Positions 1 to 9,500 of a stretch of 50,701 nucleotides of DNA are shown here, one piece after another. Positions within the stretch are counted from its first letter, which is position 1. Each line of letters begins with the position of its first letter. Position numbers and translations under genes: made by a program. Source of the DNA: a bacterium (lineage in GTDB: Bacteria; Acidobacteriota; HRBIN11; JAKEFK01); assembly GCA_022616075.1 (NCBI GenBank), contig JAKEFK010000202.1, positions 1 through 50,701 of the forward strand, written 5' to 3'. A model generated the notes under the pieces. That model did not search any database, had not been told where the DNA came from, and worked only from the letters and a program-made list of their open reading frames with translations.

Positions 1-779
1 CTTTTCTTGCTTTTGGGCGGTCCAAGCTTTCCATCTTTCGTAAGGGTGCGTCTGATATGAATTCTTTTCTTGTCCAGGTTGACTTCTTCCCAATTGAGCG
101 CTGCAGATTCGCCGGCTCGCAGTCCTGCCTGAAGTGCCAACGCGAAGAAGTAGTAATACTGCGGTGGCTCTTGTTTAGCCGATTTTAAATACCGTTCAAT
201 CTCAGTTTCGGTCAGTGGATTAATTTCCTCATGTAGATTTGCCGCTTGTTTGTATTCCTCACCAACGCGGCTGGCTGGATTGGATCCGATTCGGCCTTCC
301 TTCAGCGCCTTGTTTAAAACCTTGCGAAGATAGGCGATCTGAAGTCGGATTGTACTTTTCGAAAGTGGTTTGTCTTTCCGGTGATTGTTTCCTTTGCCTC
401 GCTTGGTCATCAAGCCAACGATGAATTCTGAAATCTTCTTTGGAGTGATTTGTGAAAGGTGGAGATCTCCAAGTACCGGGAGAATGTGGAGTTTAAAATT
501 ATCAACATACGATTCTGCGGTGGAGGGACGAACTGAATTCCGCAAGTGAGTATCCTTGAAGCTTTCGAAGTATTCACGAAGTGTGACATCGTTTTCCGGA
601 TCGATTTCCTGCGGCGCTTTCTTGAATTGGAATTCGCCGCTCGCGATTTTTCTGATCAGGGCCAATCGGGTTTTCTCGGCTTGCCGACGGTCCTTTCCGA
701 TCCGCTGTGCCTGGCGAACCTTCTTGTAATTGATGTAAATGTAGTATTCGCCGCGGTGTTTGCGGATTCTTACGCCCAT
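1..779 (-). CDS. Tyrosine recombinase/phage-type integrase, C-terminus outside window
   Basis: An unbroken minus-strand frame of about 259 codons runs from an ATG at 779 off the left edge. The N-terminus (MGVRIRKHRGEYYIYINYKK) resembles the compact arm-binding domain of phage-type integrases. A SAM-like core-binding domain follows at about residues 65-155. The catalytic domain begins with LALQAGLRAGESAALNW, whose Arg fits the first catalytic Arg of the family. The remaining Lys, His-x-x-Arg and Tyr box lie beyond the window. A purine-rich GAGGGGA sits about 12 nt upstream of the ATG. The gene points away from tRNA-Lys (932-1004), a common integration target, which suggests the right edge of a mobile island lying to the left. 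That boundary is inference. Confidence 0.88.
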   Translation of the reverse strand, partial: MGVRIRKHRGEYYIYINYKKVRQAQRIGKDRRQAEKTRLALIRKIASGEFQFKKAPQEIDPENDVTLREYFESFKDTHLRNSVRPSTAESYVDNFKLHILPVLGDLHLSQITPKKISEFIVGLMTKRGKGNNHRKDKPLSKSTIRLQIAYLRKVLNKALKEGRIGSNPASRVGEEYKQAANLHEEINPLTETEIERYLKSAKQEPPQYYYFFALALQAGLRAGESAALNWEEVNLDKKRIHIRRTLTKDGKLGPPKSKK

Positions 780-931
780 TTGCTAAAATGTCCCCTCGAG
801 ATTAAACTGTGATGGGAATTATGCACGTGACGAGCGTATCATTGAGATCCGAGAAATGCAACCAGGCGCAACCAAAGTGCAACTGGCGGCAGGCCATAAT
901 TGCAACTTAAGTCATTGCATTATAAGTACTT

Positions 932-1004
932 GGGCCGTTAGCTCAATTGGCAGAGCATCTGACTCTTAATCAGGGGGTTGTAGGTTCGATTCCTACACGG
1001 CCCA
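932..1004 (+). tRNA. tRNA-Lys (anticodon CTT)
   Basis: A full cloverleaf can be drawn. The acceptor GGGCCGT pairs with ACGGCCC, the D arm is GCTC/GAGC, the anticodon loop CTCTTAA reads CTT, and the T loop is TTCGATT. The discriminator is A, and CCA is not encoded. A possible -10 (TATAAG, 921-926) lies just upstream with a weak TTGCAA at 900-905, 15 bp away. A T-rich tail follows the gene. Unlike the Arg and Pro tRNAs near 37-40 kb, it has no CGCGT arrays around it. Confidence 0.96.
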
Positions 1005-1020
1005 TTTTCACCCTCTTTTT

Positions 1021-2346
1021 TCAGACATTATCATTGTCTCGTTTCCAGTGACGGAAAGAATCGAGAGTCAGCATTCCAAAGCAGACCAGAATCAATAAGA
1101 ATCCGTAGCGAAGTCTGTATAATGTTCCGAGATTTGGAATTGCAATGCTCAAGACCGTGATCATACTAATTGAAAAGGCCAAGCCCATCCAAATTGCCAA
1201 ATTATTACGATATCTACTCACCAGTCCCCATCCAAGCAATGTAAGTCCAAGATAGACCACTACGGTCTCGATCACGGCAGTAAGCCAGAAAAGCTTTCCA
1301 TGTGAGTGCCCGGAAATATCGGACCAGTCTTTTGGAAACGGCGCTAGTAGTCCTATTGCCAGTGCGCGTGGTATGTACCGAATAATTTCGGCCGCACTAT
1401 TCAGTCCGACATCAATATCAACGGCGCTTGTTGCGGACCTGTGGACTTGACGGTATACCTCGCGTTGTAACGCTAAAAGATAGAAGCCTCGGTCTATCAG
1501 AGAAGGAATGGATTTGTGCTTGCTCCATTTTAGTTCGACTCCAAATTGTTCAGAAGGCGCCGGAGGGGATTCAACTCGGATCATCAAGAAAGCAGGAATC
1601 ATCGCAACAATTAGAAACGCAATTAAAAGGGATGGTATCGGAGAAACTAGCGTGCGCGCCTTTCTCGAGTGTAGAATCCACGCAAAAGACAATAGGGCGA
1701 ACATCAAGGAACCGGTCACGAGCAACAATAACAAAGTATCGGGGCGAGCTAGCCAGACTACTCCGATGCCTAAAACGCCTGATATCCCACTCAGGATCGT
1801 TTGTTTCGTTCTCTGACCTTCTTTCTGCAGCCAGGGAAGCAAAGACAGGAAACTGTACAAGAACAAATAATTACCAAGGATAAAAAAGCCATCCTTATGA
1901 ATCTGCGTATACCAGATCATTGCTGAAGGGAAAATTACAAACGGAATTACGGAGACGAGGGCCAGCTTTTGGTTGACGACAAAAAGCCTTGCCATCTTAT
2001 GTAGAAGGATGGTTGCCGTTGCATGGAGCGCGGCGGCAATCGGAAGGAATACGATCGGCCGTTTCAAAAAGAGAGCGTAAAGAAAGGCGAGAATCCCTGA
2101 CATAACCTGTCCTTCAGGGCGTAGTTTCCAGGCTGCCCATCCTTCCATTTCGATCTTACGGGACATTTGAAGAGCGATCTCATGGAAATATAGAGAATCT
2201 CCCTCTGCGAGCAGTCCCGCGCCACCATGTTTCGAAGGAAATAAGTAAGGCAGAACTATCATCTGCATGAGTACTCCAACAAGGAATACATACCCGGCCG
2301 AATACAGCCATAGAAGCGTGGTAACTTGTGCTTTCCGATGGTTCAT
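1021..2346 (-). CDS. Polytopic membrane protein, GT-C glycosyltransferase-like
   Basis: About 441 residues with some ten hydrophobic segments. Near the N-terminus a periplasmic-loop motif, LLAEGDSLYFHEIA, precedes the next membrane span. That is the layout of GT-C (PMT/ArnT-like) enzymes, which use polyprenyl-phosphate sugars. The ATG at 2346 is preferred; a TTG at 2361 would add five residues. It follows the flippase gene by fewer than 20 nt and is probably its operon partner, so a role in surface polysaccharide or glycoprotein assembly is likely. The exact family is not recognised. It could instead be a Wzy-like polymerase. Confidence 0.72.
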   Translation of the reverse strand: MNHRKAQVTTLLWLYSAGYVFLVGVLMQMIVLPYLFPSKHGGAGLLAEGDSLYFHEIALQMSRKIEMEGWAAWKLRPEGQVMSGILAFLYALFLKRPIVFLPIAAALHATATILLHKMARLFVVNQKLALVSVIPFVIFPSAMIWYTQIHKDGFFILGNYLFLYSFLSLLPWLQKEGQRTKQTILSGISGVLGIGVVWLARPDTLLLLLVTGSLMFALLSFAWILHSRKARTLVSPIPSLLIAFLIVAMIPAFLMIRVESPPAPSEQFGVELKWSKHKSIPSLIDRGFYLLALQREVYRQVHRSATSAVDIDVGLNSAAEIIRYIPRALAIGLLAPFPKDWSDISGHSHGKLFWLTAVIETVVVYLGLTLLGWGLVSRYRNNLAIWMGLAFSISMITVLSIAIPNLGTLYRLRYGFLLILVCFGMLTLDSFRHWKRDNDNV

Positions 2347-2364
2347 TGCGGAGGACTGCAATGG

Positions 2365-3792
2365 CTAATCAGCTTGCCGTGGTAAGAATCGTTTCAACGT
2401 CCCGGCAGAATAGGTCCGAATTTCACGATTCATTAGTATTGCCGAAACAACAAAGAGAACTATTCCCGCCGGCACTGCTGCTTGCATGGCGAAAGTCCGA
2501 GCGACCATATACGTCAGGAACATGATTCCACAAGCTAGAAGTGGCTTAATGACAATTCTTAAAGAAGGAAGTTCAGTACTCTGCGCGCGAGCCATCCGGT
2601 AAGCGAGAACTCCGTTGATCACAACAGCCGTGAGAATCGCTATCGCGGACCCGATAGCATGATACTTTGGGATTAGAGCAAGGCTCAACAGGAGACTCAC
2701 CGCTGCGCCACAAGCCGAAGCTGCAAATTCTTTCCGTTGAGAATTCAAGACAATTAGAACGGACCGGTAATGGCCACTGAGAAGAGCTATAGGAATGGTC
2801 CAGATCAGAATTTTAAAGGGAAGTACCGATCCGCCATATTGATACCCAAAAACGTAAATTAATAGATCTTGACCCACTATAAGCACGGCGAACGCCAGAA
2901 AAAGCCCGCTCCAACAGGTAAGCCGAATAGAATGAGTTAGAAGTTTATTGAAGTGAAAAGGCGATTCGATGGAAGATCGGGATAAGGAAGGGAGAAGATT
3001 ATAAAAATATAAAACTACAAAAGCGTAGAGAGTCATAACCGGCCTGTGCGCTGCTCCGAATAGACCCACGTTTTCCCCTTTCGTGAGAATTCCCAAAAGA
3101 ATCGGTGCAGAGTACCACATACCAAACCAGGTCAGCTCGCTCAATCCAACCGGAAAAGCCTGAGACAGGAAAGCCGTCATGGATTGGAAATTCAATCGGA
3201 TCTGAATCATGCCTGTCAGCCTTCTCACAACACACAGGTTATAGATAACTACACTGATGGCAGCTATACAGGCGCCCACGCCGATCAACCAGATTTGTTC
3301 GGGAGTTCGAACAAAAACAACAACTCCAAGAGCAAACACCGCCTGACGTAACACGGTAACCGGGGCGACCCACTTCATTTGATCCAGGCCCTGAAATACA
3401 TATTCCAATAAGCCTGGACCCCCAAGAAGAGTTAGCCCGTATACGGCGATCAGGCGCTGAAGCGTTGCGTTCTCAAGATAGAAAAAGGACCAGACGACCA
3501 GAACAAAGTAAGCGCCTAAGGAAAGGAAAACTCGCAAAACGACAATGTTAGAAACGATTTCGCTTATCCGATTCCTGTCTTTGGCTATTTCCCGAGCGGC
3601 GGAAGTGCTGGAACCCATATCAACAATCAGGGCAAGGAACAAAAGAAGGCCAATCGTAAACTCAAGGTAGCCATAAGCGCGAGGACCCAGCATCCGAGCT
3701 AAAAAGATTAATACCAGGAAAGTGATTCCTTTGCTTAGAACACGTCCTGCGAATAGAATCGTAAAATTAGAAAAAAGTTTTTTGAGCTTCAT
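2365..3792 (-). CDS. Oligosaccharide flippase, Wzx/polysaccharide biosynthesis family
   Basis: 475 residues, about 12-14 membrane helices. The N-terminus (KGITFLVLIFLARMLGPRAY followed by GYLEF) is the hallmark of the MATE-like polysaccharide-export family. The family moves undecaprenyl-linked sugar repeat units across the inner membrane. Length matches the family (about 420-500). It lies between two GT-C-like membrane proteins on the same strand, consistent with a small surface-glycan operon. The substrate cannot be told from sequence. Confidence 0.88.
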   Translation of the reverse strand: MKLKKLFSNFTILFAGRVLSKGITFLVLIFLARMLGPRAYGYLEFTIGLLLFLALIVDMGSSTSAAREIAKDRNRISEIVSNIVVLRVFLSLGAYFVLVVWSFFYLENATLQRLIAVYGLTLLGGPGLLEYVFQGLDQMKWVAPVTVLRQAVFALGVVVFVRTPEQIWLIGVGACIAAISVVIYNLCVVRRLTGMIQIRLNFQSMTAFLSQAFPVGLSELTWFGMWYSAPILLGILTKGENVGLFGAAHRPVMTLYAFVVLYFYNLLPSLSRSSIESPFHFNKLLTHSIRLTCWSGLFLAFAVLIVGQDLLIYVFGYQYGGSVLPFKILIWTIPIALLSGHYRSVLIVLNSQRKEFAASACGAAVSLLLSLALIPKYHAIGSAIAILTAVVINGVLAYRMARAQSTELPSLRIVIKPLLACGIMFLTYMVARTFAMQAAVPAGIVLFVVSAILMNREIRTYSAGTLKRFLPRQAD

Positions 3793-3859
3793 TTGAACGG
3801 AATAAATGGTGGATGAAACTATCGCGATGCTTAACTATTTATTTTCCCAAGCGATTGTA

Positions 3860-5256
3860 TCACGGCGGGGAATGCAGACGGCTAAACATGTGGTTCATTG
3901 CGAGCGCAATAACCATCGCGCTGACCGGCATCAGTATCATCCTTGTTCTACAAATCGGAATACTAAAAACCGCCGTTATCACCAGGAAGTACCCACAAAG
4001 GAAGAGGCCCACAAGACCTGCTGCTCGTTCGCTTTCGCCCCGCGTGATGAGTAGAAAGAGAGACCCAATCGTGGCGAGACTTAGCAGCAACTGAAGAAGC
4101 GGACCTGCTAATCTCACGCGCTGAACCATAATCCAGTAGGCATCAGCCAGCAACGGAACATACGTTGCTCGCTGTCCCGGTAGGGTGGTGCCGTTGCTTC
4201 TTTCCCCTGGCGGTTCAGCACTTCCCCCTTGCACGTGTAGTGCATGTATCTCAGTGCGCGTTCAAACACTGATACTGTAAATTTTAATGGTTGCGCGCAC
4301 ACCGCTTCCCGTGCAATCTCGAACATACGATCCTGCGTTTCGTTTGCGGAAAGCCCGGATTTTATCAGGGCTTCTTGCACAGGATATCCAGCCCTCGGAT
4401 CCTGTATTGTGTTTGCTAAGACTCGCTTCTTTGTATCAGCAGCAATTTCGCTATCGGGATAGTCCAATGATGCCCACAAGAAAACGGATCGCCATAGTTG
4501 AAAACCAGCTGTATAAGTCAGAATTGGACGGCCTGTCAAAAAATATCCGCGCAGCATCCACGGTGTAATCATGCACAACGTAAGCAAGCACACAACGGCA
4601 GCAACTCTCATATGTTGTCGCACGGCGTGGGTAACTTTGCGGTGGCGAACCACTTCGATGATCGCAGGCAAAAAAAGTATTCCTGCAAGAAAGTGTGGAA
4701 TCCCGCGCACCAATGCGGAACAACCGAGCGCGATTCCAGCAACCGCCGCCCAGAAATCATTTCTTGAATCAGACCTCAGCGAAACCAGATATGCGGAAAA
4801 AAAAATTGACAAAAAGGGCAGAAATAAAGCTTCCGACAGGATCCTGGTTCCGAAAAAGGAGGGCGCGGCCGGCAGAACAAGCAGCACGCATGCGATGGAC
4901 GCTGCCCGAATGTTTCCAGAAAAACGAAAAACAGCCCATGCGACAAACAGATTCGCTGCAAAACCAAAAGCCTGTTGAATGCAAGATGAAAACAGGATTC
5001 CGAATCCGCCGCCGAAAAATTGCATCGTTCCAAGAAAGGCGGGATAGAGTGGAGGACGTTGAAGCTGGATCGGATCGGACAGCAGCCAGTCCCCCCTGGC
5101 CATCTGTTCGGATAACCTCCAGTAATCTAACGCATCCTTTTCCAGAGGCGGTATTCCGTAACCGACCCTCAGAAACCTCTGAACAAGATCTCCTGTAGCC
5201 GCGGCAATCATCAGAAATTTCCATAGCCGCTGTTTGATCAAAAAATTCGGAATCAA
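3860..5256 (-). pseudogene. GT39/PMT-like membrane glycosyltransferase, frameshifted
   Basis: Two overlapping minus-strand frames form one protein of about 465 residues. The first (5256 to 4114) carries DALDYWRLSEQ and RPPLYPAFLG, the acidic first-loop motif and following Pro motif of PMT/ArnT-type GT-C enzymes, then many membrane spans. It ends early. The second (down to 3860) continues with YVPLLADAYWIMVQRVRLAG and three more hydrophobic spans. One extra G in the GGGGG run (plus-strand 4224-4228) would fuse them. The start is probably TTG at 5256, since no in-frame ATG lies upstream. It heads the operon with the flippase and the next GT-C-like gene. Either the gene is broken, or the base loss is a sequencing or assembly error. 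Confidence 0.75.
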
Positions 5257-5300
5257 CGCGATTTCACTCTAGAATTCTTGCATATTACAGGAGAAATTGG

Positions 5301-5510
5301 ATGAGCACGATTAGTATACGACCTCCGAATTCCATGCATCAAACACTGAAGACAATGGCGGAAAGGGACGGTGCAGTGCAAGAAATTCAGACGTGTGACG
5401 GAATCGCCGGTTCCAGGAAGAAGAAAGTAGGGCAGGAAGCGTTTCCGATTGAAGATGTCACGGGCGTTTGGGACACATTCTATAAGGGAGCCACTTCCTA
5501 CCAAGTTTAG
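5301..5510 (+). pseudogene. Degenerate ribbon-helix-helix antitoxin-like ORF
   Basis: A 69-residue frame with an AGGAGA ribosome site 8 nt before its ATG. The first 24 residues (MSTISIRPPNSMHQTLKTMA, then ERDG) match the start of HicB/CopG-type ribbon-helix-helix antitoxins, which read MSTISLRLP...L..LAERDG. The expected SINQFI helix and the C-terminal half are not recognisable, and a Pro replaces Leu in the strand. No toxin gene is adjacent. It is probably a remnant, possibly a short diverged antitoxin. Confidence 0.35.
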
Positions 5511-5525
5511 TTGTGCCAAAGAATC

Positions 5526-6371
5526 TCACGGGAAAAGGATGGAGTCTCCTTGTGCTACACGCGCTTTTTCAAACTCCTGCACAATAGCATCGCGCCGTTT
5601 CATCATGGAACGGATTTCATAAGTGGTCAGGTATTTTCCGAGCCGGTCCTGGACCTGCGCTTCATCCAGTTTCTTCAAAGCCTGAATAAACGATAAAGAG
5701 AAACGCGCGAGATCGGACTTCGCTTTCAAGTTTTCCATGCTCTTGAAACACCGCGAATGATCAATCATCCAGACTTTCCACTCGGGCGTGATGAGGAGAT
5801 TTCCAAGATTTCTGTCGATGTTATAAACGAGATTGTCGAACAATCTAACTTTGTAGAGTGCCCGATTCCACGCATCAATATCCGGTGGTTCCAATCCTTT
5901 CTCCTTCCTCTGGCCTTCTGTCATTGCATTCTCGATCCACCAGACCATTGCGCCGTTCTCACCTTCATAGCGTCGCTCAATGGTTACCGGAATCATGTTC
6001 AGGCCAAGCAGTTTGTCGAGCTCATAAGCGGCCACATCGAATTGCCAGGAGTCCTTGAAATCTAGTTCCACGCCACCCTTCAACTTTGTCATTCCGGGTT
6101 TGCGTACATGCACGTCCTTGAAAACGGCATAGAATTGCGTGTCCCCATCTTGCATTGTGAGCTTCAGCGGATTTGTGATTCCGGTACCAAGCCTTTTCGA
6201 CTTGATGACCTTTGCGGTGCGCAAAGCATACTCTTTTGCCTCAAGAGTCGGATAAAGTTCCGAAAGCCGTGATTTTTGAATTGTTTCCTGCGCATAGAGG
6301 GAAAAAGTGATGAAGAATGCGAAAAGCGCAAGGAAAATTCGACGGAACATTGGATGGTGTTCTCTAGTCAT
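5526..6371 (-). CDS. Secreted HipA/FAM20-like kinase-fold protein
   Basis: 281 residues with a clear signal peptide (RIFLALFAFFITFSLYA, cut near residue 27). AAGGAG stands 6 nt before the ATG. The body has YNIDRNLGNLLITPEW followed by VWMIDHSRCF. This spacing of D-R-N-x-x-N and I-D-H resembles the catalytic and metal-binding loops of the HipA / PI3-4-kinase / FAM20 branch of atypical kinases. An upstream Lys in FYAVFKDVHVRK could be the nucleotide-contacting residue. If so, it acts in the periplasm or outside the cell. Its substrate is unknown, and it stands alone between divergent neighbours. The kinase call rests on motif resemblance only. Confidence 0.55.
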   Translation of the reverse strand: MTREHHPMFRRIFLALFAFFITFSLYAQETIQKSRLSELYPTLEAKEYALRTAKVIKSKRLGTGITNPLKLTMQDGDTQFYAVFKDVHVRKPGMTKLKGGVELDFKDSWQFDVAAYELDKLLGLNMIPVTIERRYEGENGAMVWWIENAMTEGQRKEKGLEPPDIDAWNRALYKVRLFDNLVYNIDRNLGNLLITPEWKVWMIDHSRCFKSMENLKAKSDLARFSLSFIQALKKLDEAQVQDRLGKYLTTYEIRSMMKRRDAIVQEFEKARVAQGDSILFP

Positions 6372-6518
6372 TTTTTGCTCCTTTTGTCCTTTTGAATTGC
6401 AACCATTCTGCCAAATACAAGAATGGAAAGCCCGACGATAGCGTCAACGTTGGCACAGGAAGAAGAGTAAAAATTAACTGGTAGCGCTTTTTAGGGGGCT
6501 AAAATTTGCACTTTTTAA

Positions 6519-6543
6519 ACCGCCAAGGCGCCAGGACGCCAAG
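6519..6543. repeat. Single arm of CGCCAAG-type repeat
   Basis: Three units CGCCAAGG, CGCCAGGA and CGCCAAG follow the AAC at 6518-6520. The same array occurs at 29526-29552 and as a full hairpin at 47005-47078. Here only one arm is present, 50 bp before the macroglobulin start. The rest of 6372-6593 shows nothing recognisable beyond a ribosome site near 6583. Confidence 0.7.
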
Positions 6544-6593
6544 TTATGAGAGATCCTATTTAGTTTTTCAGCGTTCTATGTGAAGGTAAGACT

Positions 6594-9500
6594 ATGAATA
6601 TTCAAAAAGTGGCCATCATCATTATTTCCGTATTACTTGCGCTAACAGGTGTGGTTGCGCAGCAGCCTGAGTATTCCAGGCTTAAGGCAGAAGCAGAGCA
6701 GCACTACAAGGAAGGTTCTTATGCGCTCGCCCTGGAACTATACCGGAAAGCACACGAATTGGAATTACCTGAAGAAGAAGCTCGCTGGGTCGTTTTCCGG
6801 ATCGCGGACGCAACGTGGCGGGCGCAGGCTGCTACACAAACTTCCGATCCGACCGTATTCGATCAGGCCCGGGCACGGCTTTTGGAGCTTGCACAGAAAG
6901 AAGCAAAGGATCGCATCGTTGCTGAGGCAAGTGAATCGCTCGGTGATTTTTTCTGGACGCGCCGTGATTCACGAGACTGGGGTCAAGGGTGGTCCCACTA
7001 TCAGCAGGCATTGAATTGGTGGGCTGGTTCCGAGGAAGTCGAATTTGCGCGAGAACGTTATCTGAAAATCGTCCGGACCATCGCGTCTCCTCCAGCTCCT
7101 GATCCCTACTATTACTACGGCTATCATGGCTATGTTCTTCCGCTTGAAATCCTGGACAATGCGCTGAAGATATCCACCACGGAAAATGATCGCGCGTTTT
7201 TCCATTACCTGATTGCAATGACGCTTCGCGGTCAAGGAGATCCACAGGACCGTGCCTCGGAAGAGTTTGAGCTCGCTTTAAAGGCCGGAAAGAAAACGGA
7301 TTGGTACGATGATGCTTTGTTTCATTATGCACAAAAACTGGAACAGATATCCGAGTTTCCACGAGCTTTGTCACTTTACCGGCGAATCACGACAGAATTC
7401 GCGAAGGGAGAAACGCGCTATTTTGATCAGGCGCAGAATCAGATCAAAAACATTACGAACCCGTCACTCAATATTTCCGTATCCAATCTGTTTGTGCCTG
7501 AATCGGAAGTCAGTTTCTACTTAAGTACGCGCAACGTAAAGACGATTCAGTTTTCTCTCTTCCGTGTGGATCTTCTTCGCGATCTGGAAATGTCCACTGA
7601 CGCCGGCTGGATCTCACAGATCAATACTTCGCAAGCTCAAACTGTGAAGACGTGGACCAAACAGACAGGCGATCAGGGAGATCACAAGCAGAAAGGGGAA
7701 GCGATTCAGATCGAAGAAAAATTGCCGGCGGGAGCTTATCTGATTGAAGGCGTCTCCGGAAAATTGCGCGCGCGTGATCTGATCCTGATTACCGACAGAA
7801 CGCTCGTTACAAAATCGAGTCGCAAGCAATTGTTGATCTACTTTGCCGATGGATACAGCGGCGCCCCGCAACCGGACGCTCCGGTCAAAGTATGGAGAAA
7901 GGTCTACGAAAATTCCCGTTATCGATGGCAGCTACAAAGCGGGGCTACAAACAGGGATGGACTCCTTGTTTTAGAGGTGCCGCCTCTCTACAACACCTCT
8001 GAGTTCCTGGTCGTAGCCGCCGCAGGGGCAAGACAGGCCTTTTCCATTGGTTACAGCTACTACAATTCTCCGGAGCGGTTTGATTGGCGGATTTATGCTT
8101 TCACGGATCGTCCCGCATACAGGCCCGCTGAGGAAGTTCACTGGAAATTTATTGCCCGCAAATACGACGGCACCAGCTACTCCAACCCATCTAATGAATT
8201 AGTAAACTACGAAATCACGGATCCACGGGGCGCAAAAATCAAAGAAGCGGAAGTGAAACTGAACGCTTTTGGCAGTGCCTGGGGCAGCTTTCTCTTATCG
8301 GAAACGTCCCCGCTCGGTGAATACCGCGTCACCTTCTACGACAAGGGAAAGTCGCGTCATATCGGGCAGGCTGCGATGTTCCGGCTTGAAGAATACAAAC
8401 TTCCGGAATTCAAAGTTGCCGTTCAGACTCCGGAAGAGAACGGGAAAAAGAAAACATTTCTAACGGGCGAAAGCGTGCAGGTAAACATTCAGGCGGATTA
8501 TTACTTTGGCGGCGCGGTTTCGAATGCAACGGTGGAAGTTCTCATTTATCAGAATCCTTTTTATCACTGGTGGCATCCGCCTCATCCTTATCCGTGGTAC
8601 TACGAGGACATCTATCAATCTCCGCACAGATACTGGTATGGTGGCGGGCAGATTATCAAGCGGGAAACGTTGAAAACGGACACTACTGGAAAGGCGACAG
8701 TCACGTTCGATACACCGCGAAACTCCCAGCAGGATTTTGAATACAGAGTGGAGGCCCGCGTTACCGATGCATCGCGAAGAGAGATCACCGCGAATGAAGC
8801 GGTGCGCGTCACGCGACAACGCTACTATGTTTACCCGCGTCCCGATCACTACCTCTACAGCCCGCAGGATAAGGTAACGTTTCGCATTCAAACACTCGAT
8901 GCGAACAGCCAGCTGGTTCCTGCAAAAGGTTCGGTGAAACTCACGCGTGATTACTGGTACGAGATCTGGATCAATCCGGAAGGCAAAGAGATCAGTGGTA
9001 AAGAGTTGCAGGAGATCCGTGACAAGATAGGTGTCTTTCCACCCACTCCGCCGGTTCCGGGTCCCGGACAGAAACAATGGACATTGAAATTTCGCGGATA
9101 TGAGCATGACGAAATCTTCACACGAATCGTAAATACAGATGGAAAAGGAAAAGCAGAACTCACCTTTACTCCCGAAAAAGAAGGCTATTACCGTCTTGCC
9201 TGGAAAGATGAAGAGAAAACGCGCCAGCCGGTTACCGCGGAAACAACTGTGTGGGTCGTGACCGGAAAAACAACGGAGCTTGGTTACCGTCCGGGCGGCG
9301 TGGAAATCATTGTGGACAAAGATACATTCCGCGCGGGAGAAAAGGCTCCTGTAATGATCGGTGTGCCGTCAAATGACCGGTATGTTCTGTTCTCAACCGA
9401 AGCCGAGGATTTTTACAGCTATCAATTGGTTCATGTGACCGGTTCAGTGAAACTTGTGGAGCTTTCCATCGAAGAGATGCACGTTCCAAACTTCTACCTT

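Noticed and set aside
4571-5198. Several antisense frames over the GT-C gene
   Set aside because: They lack motifs and conflict with the membrane-protein frame on the minus strand.
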